A stretch of DNA of 64,000 bases from Desulfosporosinus cupriresistens (GTDB lineage: Bacteria > Bacillota > Desulfitobacteriia > Desulfitobacteriales > Desulfitobacteriaceae). The first letter of the stretch is position 1; the number at the start of each line of letters is the position of its first letter. The position numbers and the translations under genes were made by a program. Under the pieces are notes generated by a model. It was not told where the DNA came from. It worked only from the letters and a program-made list of their open reading frames with translations, and ran no database searches. Location: NCBI RefSeq assembly GCF_001707885.1, contig NZ_MASS01000011.1, forward strand, positions 36,684 through 100,683, in the 5' to 3' direction. Below are positions 52,531 through 60,864 of the stretch, piece after piece.

Positions 52531-53409
52531 ATGGAGAGTGGTGATTTACGAGTATTTCGGGCGGTTGCTCAAGAAGGAAGCATCACGAAAGCAGCGCATA
52601 AACTAGGGTATGTACAGTCGAATGTTACGGCAAGAATTCAGCAGTTGGAGGCAGAATTAGGAACGCCTTTATTTTATAGACAGCATGGAATGATACTCAC
52701 TCCGGCCGGTGAAAGGCTTCTTCCCTATACCATAAAAATTTTGCATATGCTTAACGAAGCACAAAAGGAAATGACCGATTCTGGGACGCCAACAGGACGT
52801 TTATCTATCGGTACAAGCTATTATGTTTCTTCTCTAAAGCTTCCTGAAATTCTTTCCCAATATCATAAAGAGTATCCTAATGTCGATTTATCCCTTATTA
52901 CTTCCAATGTCGATGAACTGATCAATAAAATTCTTCATTTTCAGCTGGATGGTGCATTTGTTAAGACGATATCCTTTAATAATGATAATATCACTAAGGA
53001 ACTTGTATATGAGGAAAACCTTGTCCTAATTGCTAATTCTGCTAACAATGATTTAAAGACAATTTGTTCCAAGCCTTTTCTAATGAATACCGTCGGCTGT
53101 CCAAACAGAACAAAACTGGAGGAGTGGCTCCAATCCGAGGGAATATGTAATATTCGTTATATGGAATTCAATAATCTTGATTCCATTATTGATGGTGTGA
53201 TAGCGGATTTGGGAGCTTCCTTTGTTCCTCAATCCTCCATCAAAAAGTTTGAAGAAAACGGTTTACTTAAGTCGTTCCAAGTTCCTACACGGTATAGTAC
53301 TGCAAAAATCTTCTTTATTCGGCATAAAGAAATAGTAATGTCCAGTGCGCTTACAAAGTTTATTGATAAAGTAAAAGAAATGACCGCTCATGTTGCGGAT
53401 AATACTTAG
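52531..53409 (+). CDS. LysR-family transcriptional regulator
   Basis: 292 residues. N-terminal helix-turn-helix (3-62: 'DLRVFRAVAQEGSITKAAHK', 'VTARIQQLEAELGTPLFYR'), then a periplasmic-binding-type effector domain. AAGGAG precedes ATG 52531. Divergent from the MFS transporter with a ~250-base control region, so it probably regulates it. Confidence 0.92.
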   Translation: MESGDLRVFRAVAQEGSITKAAHKLGYVQSNVTARIQQLEAELGTPLFYRQHGMILTPAGERLLPYTIKILHMLNEAQKEMTDSGTPTGRLSIGTSYYVSSLKLPEILSQYHKEYPNVDLSLITSNVDELINKILHFQLDGAFVKTISFNNDNITKELVYEENLVLIANSANNDLKTICSKPFLMNTVGCPNRTKLEEWLQSEGICNIRYMEFNNLDSIIDGVIADLGASFVPQSSIKKFEENGLLKSFQVPTRYSTAKIFFIRHKEIVMSSALTKFIDKVKEMTAHVADNT

Positions 53410-53483
53410 AATAAGAGGAATGATTCAATCTTTATCTTGACGATGAATCTTCAAACACTCAAGCCGCAGCCTACTAACCACAT

Positions 53484-53529
53484 AAACAGCTGCCCTCTCA
53501 TTGTTGTTATCAATGGAGGGCAGCTGTTT
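53484..53529. terminator. Perfect 14-bp hairpin after the LysR gene
   Basis: AAACAGCTGCCCTC (53484-53497) / GAGGGCAGCTGTTT (53516-53529). Terminator-like in both directions. Confidence 0.7.
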
Positions 53530-53592
53530 ACTTATATGAAGAAAAACGTACTTATAAGAGGATGGTTACCCCCAAGTATTTGCATGTAAAAG

Positions 53593-53820
53593 AAGTGTTC
53601 CCAACGGGTGGAGGGAAGTCAATTACTTTTCAGGTGCCGGCCTTGATGGGTGGGATCAACTCCATGGGTTTGACGGTGGTAATTTCTCCTTTGCAATCTT
53701 TAATGAAAGACCAGGTCGATAATCTGGAAAAAGTGGGTATTACAGAAGCCGTTACCATTAATGGTCTGCTTGATCCAATAGAAAGAGCCAAGTCCTTGGA
53801 ACGAGTTGAAGATGGTGAAA
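53593..53820 (+). pseudogene. RecQ helicase fragment, paralogue of the giant helicase
   Basis: '[17 protein letters not shown]', '[20 protein letters not shown]' and '[17 protein letters not shown]' repeat residues 286-~360 of the 1604-residue protein almost word for word, with many silent differences. Both ends break off; a hairpin follows at once at 53821. Confidence 0.9.
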
Positions 53821-53860
53821 AAGAAATAACCGCCCCTGCCAAGGATCGCGGTTATTTCTT
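53821..53860. terminator. Perfect 13-bp hairpin
   Basis: AAGAAATAACCGC (53821-53833) / GCGGTTATTTCTT (53848-53860), exactly at the end of the RecQ fragment. Confidence 0.65.
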
Positions 53861-53903
53861 ATAACCAGTAATTCGGGCTAACCGTTTGGTTAGACAATCT
53901 GCC

Positions 53904-53939
53904 GGGCTGGCGTGCTTGCAACACGTCAGTCCTTTTCTT
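53904..53939 (+). terminator. Rho-independent terminator
   Basis: GGGCTGGCGTG / CACGTCAGTCC (with G-T pairs) then TTTTCTT. Confidence 0.7.
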
Positions 53940-54008
53940 ATATTATACCCAGAGACTGTAAAATATGCAACCGGCTCACATATGGATTTTATCAGGGAAC
54001 CCTATTAT

Positions 54009-54683
54009 CTAGGCCTTGTCAGATATCATAACCCACTTCTCGTACAATAAATTAAGCCGGCTTTCAATAGTCTCTCGTTCATGCTGAAACAAAGCAAGTC
54101 TTGATGAGTCAAAAGAAATTGCAGGGTCAGACATTTGAGCCTCAATATGGAGAATTTGTTGTTCCAGTGCTGTTATTTCCTTTTCTAGTTGAGTGGCTGA
54201 TTTATACGGATTAGTTGCCTTGGCAACAGACGCTTTAACTTGCTGTCCCCGTTTATTAGCAAGGCTTGCCGGACTGTCTGTTTTACCTGCGATCTTAATA
54301 ATTTGTTTGTTCTTTCTTTCCAGATAGTCATTATAATTCCCCAAGTACGCAGTAATCTCGCCTTGGTCAAGCACCCAAACCTTGTGAGCCAAACGATTGA
54401 TATTGAAAGCACTGTTCCAATACTTCATAGACGCTCATTTTGTCGTCATATTCAGGGGCCTGAGCTAAGAAACCAATCCTGGTATTTTTGCGTATGGCGA
54501 TTTGCCCTTGTTCAGTGGTTGAAGGGATCCTATGATTAATTTTGAAATTGTGGACTTTCCTGTTCCGTTACGGCCTATTAGACCGACTAGTTCTCCTTGC
54601 TTGATTTCAAAGGAGACGTCGGTAAGCACTTCATTGGCACCAAAAGATAGTTTGATGTGTTTAAAATCAATAATTATGTTCAT
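54009..54683 (-). pseudogene. ABC-F family ATPase with an internal deletion
   Basis: 54683-54465 encodes the first ~60 residues of an ABC domain with Walker A '[12 protein letters not shown]', then leaves frame. 54428-54009 encodes the last part: 'NINRLAHKVWVLDQGEITAY', 'GNYNDYLERKN' and a C-terminal coiled coil. Most of the ~550-residue two-domain protein (signature motifs, second Walker A, linker) is gone. ABC-F proteins protect or service ribosomes; this one cannot work. Confidence 0.8.
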
Positions 54684-54785
54684 TAAGCACGTTTAGTATA
54701 ACAGAAATACCCATTTGATTGGAATCTCAAAAACTCAAATTGTCCTTGACATGGGGTACACAACAAAGTGTACGGGGCAATATAA

Positions 54786-54819
54786 GCCAGGTCGTTTTTC
54801 AGAACGGTCTGGCATTATT
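54786..54819 (+). terminator. Terminator-like hairpin
   Basis: GCCAGGTCGTT / AACGGTCTGGC followed by ATTATT. Confidence 0.55.
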
Positions 54820-54856
54820 AAGTGATCGTCGGGTCTATCCCTACAAACTAATTCTT

Positions 54857-55318
54857 TTATTGATGTTCACAATCATGTTTTACTAATTTTAAATAACCCC
54901 AAGTTGCCAAAGGAAACCAAAGAACAAATGGTATAATTGAGTCTATTATTCCATGCGAAAGTTTTAAAACGCCAAGTTTCGTAATCATTTGGCAGAACAT
55001 CATGCTATAAAATACGCCAGAAACCACATATAGATAGATATAAGATCTCTTGTTGGGCAAGAAGTAAAAATATAATATAAAGAAGATAGCCCAACTAATA
55101 GGTGCCAGAAAATGAATGCCTATTAGTCCGTAAGGCTCATAATTAATATATCTAAATGATCCAGTAATATTTGCTATACTAACGAGTACAACATCAAATA
55201 TTGCTCCAAAAATAATTCCGTAAATTAATAATTTGCGTATATTAGCTTTAGGTACTGCTGAAACGAGAATTACAGCAAAAATCAACGTGTAAATGAAAGG
55301 AATATATTTTATTGCCAC
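54857..55318 (-). CDS. Hypothetical integral membrane protein
   Basis: 153 residues with five hydrophobic helices (about 5-22, 29-50, 62-83, 91-113, 125-143) and a short His-rich end (HDCEHQ). The pattern recalls small membrane proteins of sporulating Firmicutes (CBO0543-like), but this is a weak resemblance. GGGAGATG precedes the ATG. Single-gene unit. Confidence 0.6.
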   Translation of the reverse strand: MAIKYIPFIYTLIFAVILVSAVPKANIRKLLIYGIIFGAIFDVVLVSIANITGSFRYINYEPYGLIGIHFLAPISWAIFFILYFYFLPNKRSYIYLYVVSGVFYSMMFCQMITKLGVLKLSHGIIDSIIPFVLWFPLATWGYLKLVKHDCEHQ

Positions 55319-55422
55319 ATTTTACATCTCCCACAATTTAATAATTCTAGTATTCCTTTCTAATCACTATTATATTTATGCTGAAAGGCCTCATTTCAAC
55401 TAACCACATTCAGCGACGGGAA

Positions 55423-55463
55423 GTGAGCAATAACATTTTAGATAACAAAATGTTATTGCTCAC
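55423..55463. repeat. Perfect 17-bp inverted repeat
   Basis: GTGAGCAATAACATTTT (55423-55439) / AAAATGTTATTGCTCAC (55447-55463), 7-base loop. No gene ends here, so it may be a transposon-end or REP-like hairpin. Confidence 0.6.
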
Positions 55464-55495
55464 TCCGTTGATAAATATGGTACTTACGTACAGGT

Positions 55496-55744
55496 CTTAG
55501 AGCAGCTTTCACCAAATACATAAATGAACTGGAAGATAGTGCAAAAAGCTTGCGGAATGAATTACAAGTGGTATCAGCCGAACTCCTTCGCAGTTTGCCC
55601 CAGGAAGTCGCAGAGGGATACCAGTCAGTTGGGAGCAGCGAAAGAAACCTTGTTGCACGGGCAGATATGAAGATCAGATGGCTTGAAAATACTGCGCTAA
55701 ATCGTTTGGCTGATCCAGTGAAGCTTGCCGCCAGAAACATATAG
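55496..55744 (+). pseudogene. Unrecognised helical fragment
   Basis: Open frame 'AAFTKYINELEDSAKSLRNE', 'LPQEVAEGYQSVGSSERN' to 'KLAARNI' and stop. Looks like a helical protein tail; TTG 55550 could start it but lacks a ribosome site. Confidence 0.3.
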
Positions 55745-55822
55745 GTTTGATTGTTATCTCTCCCAAATTTAACTGTGTCATGGTTTTATCTCCTTTATGT
55801 TTTATTTCCATTTACACGTTTG

Positions 55823-55866
55823 AGGTTGTCCCAGAATCGACAGCGCTGTCGATTCTGGGACAACCT
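55823..55866. repeat. Perfect 44-bp palindrome without a loop
   Basis: AGGTTGTCCCAGAATCGACA-GC|GC-TGTCGATTCTGGGACAACCT: 22-base arms meet with no spacer. See findings. Confidence 0.85.
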
Positions 55867-55988
55867 TTATACGAATTGTCACACGCCGGAGCTATGACAT
55901 CAATCGAACATAATAAATCATTAGTTTCATTATTCTCGAAGCTTTTCTTCAGTAAATGCTCCTTAATTAAGTGAAATTCATAAAAATA

Positions 55989-56024
55989 AAAAGCTAATGG
56001 TGTTTATTTAAACACATTAGCTTA
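55989..56024 (-). terminator. Terminator of the 50-residue membrane-protein gene
   Basis: On the minus strand AAGCTAATG-TGTTTA / TAAACACCATTAGCTT is followed by TTTTATTTTT. It lies 30 bases after the small gene's stop. Confidence 0.8.
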
Positions 56025-56053
56025 ATTTAGCCATATTCACAGTATTCACCTCT

Positions 56054-56206
56054 TTAGGTAGTATGCTTATTCAACTTAAATACTCTTTCTCTATTTAACA
56101 TATATTTTACATCTTTAGTCTTCAATGGACACTGTTGCCTATAATCTATAAATACAATTCCATAAATAGCAACCATTACAATAATACTCAAAATTCCTGA
56201 TAGCAT
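56054..56206 (-). CDS. Small single-pass membrane protein (50 residues)
   Basis: A strong ribosome site (AAGGGGGGAT) lies 6 bases before ATG 56206. Residues 2-21 are a transmembrane helix (LSGILSIIVMVAIYGIVFID), then a charged tail (QQCPLKTKDVKYMLNRERVF). Stop at 56054, own terminator at 55989 and an inverted repeat upstream at 56240. This complete unit argues for a real gene despite its size. Function unknown; regulator of a membrane complex or toxin are open options. Confidence 0.6.
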   Translation of the reverse strand: MLSGILSIIVMVAIYGIVFIDYRQQCPLKTKDVKYMLNRERVFKLNKHTT

Positions 56207-56239
56207 TTGAAATCCCCCCTTAATTTAATTGATTTGTTC

Positions 56240-56268
56240 CTTAGGTATAGGATAACACAATACCTAGG
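56240..56268. promoter_or_regulatory. Inverted repeat upstream of the small membrane protein
   Basis: CTTAGGTAT (56240-56248) and ATACCTAGG (56260-56268), 8 of 9 positions symmetric, about 35 bases ahead of the start. Probable operator or promoter element. Confidence 0.4.
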
Positions 56269-56878
56269 CATATGTCATATATAAATTATATATTTGTCAA
56301 ATAGTTTTTTGTTATGGCCAATTTTATCTCTGTGTAAATTTTAAAATAATCTTTATTCGCAAAGTATATAAATTGTAATAATAATTAAAGTAAATTGCTT
56401 TTGGTGTGATTGTTTTTAGTATAATTACATATATAAATATATCTAAATTCAAAAAGGGATATTAGTACTATTTTTCATAATCAGCTTATCTAATATAGCT
56501 GCAATAAAAAAAGATAATAGCTATTCTGTAGCGTAAGGCCATAGCACAAAACAAAGGAGAGAGACCGTGGTTATTTAGCCGTTATCAGCCAAGCGGGGCA
56601 TAAAAGGGTAACCTGCAAAGACTTTCTCAGAGATTGGCAATAAATCATGGTTTAAGTTCATCATAAAAAGCATTTGTGAAAAATTGAGGGCAGAAAAATT
56701 GTCATTGGCTGATCAGCCGCCGAAAAGTATCAGTTGAAGGTAGGGGACAGTCTGGACCTGGAATTTGGACAAGATTTGTTCTGAATTTCAATGAAATTGA
56801 TAAGATGTGTTTAGCTGATGTTGGAGGAAAAGGAGCTAACTTGTTTAACTACAACGAAAAATGAACTCCCCACCGCAA
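56269..56878. other. AT-rich gene-poor stretch ending in a PEP-synthase fragment
   Basis: No intact gene seen from 56269 to 56771. A GGAGAGAGACCGTGG motif at about 56555 looks like a ribosome site with GTG, but only short frames follow. Confidence 0.45.
56772..56864 (+). pseudogene. PEP synthase / pyruvate-phosphate dikinase N-terminal fragment
   Basis: 'RFVLNFNEIDKMCLADVGGK' then 'GANLFNYNEK' and stop. 'F.EID...L..VGGKGANL' is the opening of PEP synthases and rifampicin phosphotransferases. Only ~30 residues are left. Confidence 0.6.
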
Positions 56879-56926
56879 CCTCCCTATTGTCAACCATTCA
56901 TTAAATATTGGTTGACAATAGGGAGG
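56879..56926. promoter_or_regulatory. BirA-type biotin operator in front of the bio operon
   Basis: TTGTCAACC (56887-56895), 14 bases, GGTTGACAA (56910-56918): this is the Firmicute/bacterial BirA operator layout TTGTnAACC-N14/15-GGTTnACAA. The symmetry extends to 18-base arms (56879-56896 / 56909-56926). It lies ~107 bases before bioWF. Biotin-loaded BirA should repress here. No birA is in the window. Confidence 0.85.
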
Positions 56927-57032
56927 GAAAATCTATATTATTAAGTTATATCGAAGGAACTATTTTAGGATAAGAATGCCGTTTTATTAATTTGATGAGT
57001 GGAGTCTTATTCATAGTTATTTAAGAAATCGG

Positions 57033-58976
57033 GTGAAGTTTTTGGAGCTATATAGTTTGAAAATGAGAGCAAGCGAAAGCAATGCTGGAATTGAAAGACA
57101 TATTTCAGGCGCAGAGAAAATAGTAAGTGAAGGCAAGATTGGGACATATTTGGAAGCTTTATTAAATAGAGCCTTGCATCATTCCAAAGGTAAGGCGGAT
57201 TTTATTAATCTTAAAATTGAAAAGGTAAACAAAGACGATATTTTATACTTGGATTCATTGCCGGTTAGCACAGTTACTGTCGATAATTGTCGAGAAGGGC
57301 TCCAAAAGGTAGTAGCTCTTCTTGAACAGATGAACATTGCCAATGCCAAGGAAATTATTAAAAAATTAAACGAAACCAATAATATACGTGGTGCTATATT
57401 ATTGGATGTAGACACTTTAGAAAGATTAGACTCTAACCAAGTGAGGGGAATTCGTGTTACCTATATGGATACCGATCATTCTTTCATGCCCAAAAACATA
57501 GAAGTAAAGAACCATTATAATGAAGCAATCGTATTAGCTACGAAAGTAGCCTATGCTCCCAATATTATTGGTGAAATCTGTATTTCTGATGATCCGGATT
57601 ATGTAACAGGTTATGTGGCATCTAAAGAAACAGGATATGTACGAATTACGAAGCTTAAGGAAAGGGGAAGTCAGGAGGGAGGCAGGATCTTCCTCTATAG
57701 GGGGGAACCTTCCACAGTCCAAGGTTGCATTGATTATCTGGAAAAGCAAAAAGTCTTAGTTAAAAATGTGCGTTCCATTACGAATAATCAATGTACGAAT
57801 AATAAATGGGATTTTATCGAAAATACTTTGGAAAATTTAAAAGACGACAACTTGTACCGAAGTATGAATGAACTTTACTCAGCGCAAAGTTCTCATGTCA
57901 AATTTCGAGGCCAAGACATGCTTATGCTGGCTTCAAATAGTTATTTGGATATGTCGAATGATCCGCAGGTAAAAACTTATACCTTAAAAATTATGGAGGA
58001 ATATGGTGTAGGCTCAGGTGGATCGCGCCTAACAACTGGCACAACAACGATCCATAATCAATTGGAAACGTTATTAGCAAGATTTAAAGGAACAGAGGCG
58101 GCTTTAGTTTACAATACTGGATATATGGCCAATGTGGGAGTTATTTCGTCCCTTTGTTCCAAGGATGACCTGATCTTCAGCGATGAGTTGAATCATGCCA
58201 GCATCATTGATGGGTGCCGACTTAGCAAGGCCAGAATTGTAGTATATCGTCATAATGATATGAACGATTTAGAAGATAAAATAAAAGCCAATCCGTGTTC
58301 AAAAGGGTTGATCGTAAGTGATGCTGTTTTTAGTATGGACGGTGATATCGTGAATTTGCCGCGCTTGTTAACAATTGCGGAGAAATACGGCCTGTTTTCG
58401 ATGATTGACGAGGCTCATGCCACAGGCGTAATCGGTGCCAAAGGACTGGGGACCGTAGAATATTATCGGCTAGATAAAAAACCCGATATTATTATGGGAA
58501 CTTTAAGTAAGTCAATTGGAAGCGAAGGCGGATTTGTCTGTGGAAGACAAATTTTGATTGAATATCTAAAAAACAAATCACGTAGTTTCATATTTTCGAC
58601 ATCCTTGTCGCCTGCTGTTATGGCCTCCTCAATAAAAGCGCTGGAACTGATCATGAATGAACCTCAAAGGGTTCAAGCCTTGCAGGAAAATGTCCAATAC
58701 TTTTGTCAATGTCTAAGAGAAGCGGGAATTGAGGCAGATTCGAAAACTGCCATTATTCCGATTGTTATTGGTGACGAGAAAAAAGCCTTGGAAATCTCCA
58801 AGGAATTATTGGCACAGGGTTATTTTATTTCGGCCATTCGCTACCCTACCGTTAAGAAAGGGAGCGCCAGACTGAGAGTAACCTTGATGGCGACTCATAC
58901 CAAGGAAGAACTGAAACGTACGGCCGAGACTATCGGGATTATTGTAAACAACTATCCAGGAGGTACAGATGAATAG
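57033..58976 (+). CDS. bioWF: Bifunctional BioW-BioF: pimeloyl-CoA synthetase fused to 8-amino-7-oxononanoate synthase
   Basis: 647 residues. 1-~247 is BioW, which makes pimeloyl-CoA from pimelate, CoA and ATP: 'LYSLKMRASESNAG', 'RHISGAEKIV', 'RGAILLDVDT', 'SDDPDYVTGYVASKETGY'. ~255-647 is BioF, a PLP enzyme that joins pimeloyl-CoA and alanine: 'ASNSYLDMSNDP', 'GSGGSRLTTGTTTIHNQLE', 'DEAHATGVIG', and K493 in 'GTLSKSIGSEGG'. Fusion channels the first product. GTG 57033 is the likely start, with a weak ribosome site (GAAATCGG). First gene behind the BirA operator; overlaps bioB by 8 bases. Confidence 0.93.
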   Translation: MKFLELYSLKMRASESNAGIERHISGAEKIVSEGKIGTYLEALLNRALHHSKGKADFINLKIEKVNKDDILYLDSLPVSTVTVDNCREGLQKVVALLEQMNIANAKEIIKKLNETNNIRGAILLDVDTLERLDSNQVRGIRVTYMDTDHSFMPKNIEVKNHYNEAIVLATKVAYAPNIIGEICISDDPDYVTGYVASKETGYVRITKLKERGSQEGGRIFLYRGEPSTVQGCIDYLEKQKVLVKNVRSITNNQCTNNKWDFIENTLENLKDDNLYRSMNELYSAQSSHVKFRGQDMLMLASNSYLDMSNDPQVKTYTLKIMEEYGVGSGGSRLTTGTTTIHNQLETLLARFKGTEAALVYNTGYMANVGVISSLCSKDDLIFSDELNHASIIDGCRLSKARIVVYRHNDMNDLEDKIKANPCSKGLIVSDAVFSMDGDIVNLPRLLTIAEKYGLFSMIDEAHATGVIGAKGLGTVEYYRLDKKPDIIMGTLSKSIGSEGGFVCGRQILIEYLKNKSRSFIFSTSLSPAVMASSIKALELIMNEPQRVQALQENVQYFCQCLREAGIEADSKTAIIPIVIGDEKKALEISKELLAQGYFISAIRYPTVKKGSARLRVTLMATHTKEELKRTAETIGIIVNNYPGGTDE

Positions 58977-59940
58977 GATTCAACACTATAAAGAGAATGT
59001 AATCAATGGAGCTTCGATAACAAAGGATGAAGCGATGCTCATTGCAGGCGCTCCTTTAGAAGAAATCTGTCCGGCTGCCAATGAAATAAGAAAACACTTT
59101 TGCGGAAACAACTTTGATATTTGCGCCATCATTAACGGGAAGGGCGGCAGATGTTCCGAAAACTGTAAATACTGTGCTCAATCAGCATTCTCCATTACTA
59201 AGATCGACGAATATTCACTTTTGGATACTGAGACCCTCGTAAAACAGGCCCAGTACAACGCTGAAAGAGGAGTACTTCGTTATTCCATAGTCACTTCCGC
59301 CAAGAAATTGAGCGAACAGGAGGTCAACCAGGCATGTGAAAGCATAAGGGCGATTAGAAATGAAACAGGGATTGCTGTTTGTGCTTCGTTTGGACTTTTG
59401 GCTGAAGAACAGTTCAAAAAATTGAAAGAGGCGGGCGTAAGCAGAGTACATAACAACTTGGAAACCTCCCGAAGAAACTTTCCAAATGTTTGTACTACCC
59501 ATTCTTATGATGAAAAGATCGAGACTATAAAGGCTGCGCAAAGGGCAGGTCTTAATGTCTGCAGCGGAGGTATTATGGGGCTTGGGGAGACCATGGAAGA
59601 TAGAATTGACATGGTGCTTACCATTCGAGAATTAGGTATCCGTTCGATTCCCGTGAATATGCTGAATCCTATTCCCGGGACTCCTTACGAAAATGTGAAG
59701 AAACTAACGAATGAGGATATGTGCAGAATTGTAGCGGTATTCCGTTTCTTGGTGCCGAATGCCTCCATTCGGCTTGCAGGCGGCAGAGGATTATTACCGG
59801 ATAAGGGATTAAAATGTTTCCAGTCAGGTGCCAATGCGGCTATTTCAGGAGATATGCTTACCACATCCGGGATCTCTATTGAACAAGATCTGAAACTTTT
59901 AAAAGAATTGGGTTATAAGGCTGCGTTGTGGAATGAGTAA
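58969..59940 (+). CDS. bioB: Biotin synthase
   Basis: 323 residues, radical-SAM enzyme inserting sulfur into dethiobiotin. Cluster motif C62-xxx-C66-xx-C69 (RCSENCKYCAQSA), 'VHNNLETSRRNFPNVCTTH', 'GLNVCSGGIMGLGET', 'AGGRGLLPDKGLKCFQSGAN'. GGAGG in the bioWF end supports ATG 58969. Overlaps the previous and next genes, so translation is coupled. Confidence 0.96.
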   Translation: MNRIQHYKENVINGASITKDEAMLIAGAPLEEICPAANEIRKHFCGNNFDICAIINGKGGRCSENCKYCAQSAFSITKIDEYSLLDTETLVKQAQYNAERGVLRYSIVTSAKKLSEQEVNQACESIRAIRNETGIAVCASFGLLAEEQFKKLKEAGVSRVHNNLETSRRNFPNVCTTHSYDEKIETIKAAQRAGLNVCSGGIMGLGETMEDRIDMVLTIRELGIRSIPVNMLNPIPGTPYENVKKLTNEDMCRIVAVFRFLVPNASIRLAGGRGLLPDKGLKCFQSGANAAISGDMLTTSGISIEQDLKLLKELGYKAALWNE

Positions 59941-60613
59941 AGGAATTTTTATTACTGCAACGGGAACGGATGTCGGAAAAACGTTTGTGACAGGATTAAT
60001 TGTGAAAAAACTACGTGCTGCCGGATACAAGGCAAGCTATTATAAAGCTGTCTTGAGCGGAGCAAAAGCAACAGAGAATGGTTTAATTCCGGGTGATGCC
60101 GACTACGTTAATCGGGTAGCCAATATCGGAGAAACGATGGAGAATCTTGTGTCATATGTTTATGAAAAGGCGGTTTCTCCACATCTGGCAGCTAGGCTAG
60201 AAGGCAATCCTGTGGAAATGGATGTGGTTAAGGCTGCCTACAAGAAAGCAGCCTCCCAATATGACTATATTACCGTGGAAGGCAGCGGAGGAATCTTATG
60301 CCCTATTCGTTTTGATCATATAAAGATTATGCTTGAGGATATTATTAAGGAGTTAGCTTTAAGTACTGTGCTTATTGCAGATGCAGGGTTAGGAACTATA
60401 AATGCAGCAGTTTTAACAGTTGAATATATGAGGCAGAAAGACATTCCAATCAAGGGGATTATATTCAATCATTATCATGAAGGCAACGTCATGGAAGAAG
60501 ATAATATAAAAATGGTAGAAATCATGACTGGTCTGCCTGTAATAGCTTGCGTAAAAGATAATGATCCAGAACTTAGCCTGGATGCAGACAAACTTGCTGC
60601 TCTATATGACTAA
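59933..60613 (+). CDS. bioD: Dethiobiotin synthetase
   Basis: 226 residues. P-loop 'TATGTDVGKTFVTG' at 8-21, 'YKAVLSGA', 'VEGSGGILCPI', 'GIIFNHYHEGN'. Closes the ureido ring of dethiobiotin with CO2 and ATP. Starts inside the bioB end. Intact. Confidence 0.95.
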   Translation: MSKGIFITATGTDVGKTFVTGLIVKKLRAAGYKASYYKAVLSGAKATENGLIPGDADYVNRVANIGETMENLVSYVYEKAVSPHLAARLEGNPVEMDVVKAAYKKAASQYDYITVEGSGGILCPIRFDHIKIMLEDIIKELALSTVLIADAGLGTINAAVLTVEYMRQKDIPIKGIIFNHYHEGNVMEEDNIKMVEIMTGLPVIACVKDNDPELSLDADKLAALYD

Positions 60614-60639
60614 TATTTTAAAAGTGAACTCGCTTACGC

Positions 60640-60801
60640 TAAAGCTGAACATCGGGGCTTCAGATACGATAGTCTCCAGTGGAGAGTATCGCCGAAGGCG
60701 CATGCCACTGACGAATACTTTCGCGCCGTAGGATGGATTTTACCCCACCTGAAGTTTACGAAGAACCCACCCCCACATATTGAAGTGGGGTCTTGAAAAC
60801 T
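60640..60801 (+). mobile_element. IS605-like right-end / omega-RNA-like remnant within the bio operon
   Basis: Between bioD and bioA, 250 bases carry stacked hairpins: CGATAGTCTCC-AGT-GGAGAGTATCG (60668-60692 area), CGCC-GAA-GGCG, and near the end CCCCAC-ATATTGAA-GTGGGG followed by TCTTGAAAAC. This architecture, closing in a CCCCAC/GTGGGG hairpin, is that of the right ends of tnpB elements. No ORF remains. It is not the same sequence as the 2-3 kb element. Confidence 0.5.
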
Positions 60802-60864
60802 AGATGAACCGAAAAACTTAAGAAGAAAGTAAAAAAACTTAAAGAAGAAAGAAGAAGGATAAAG

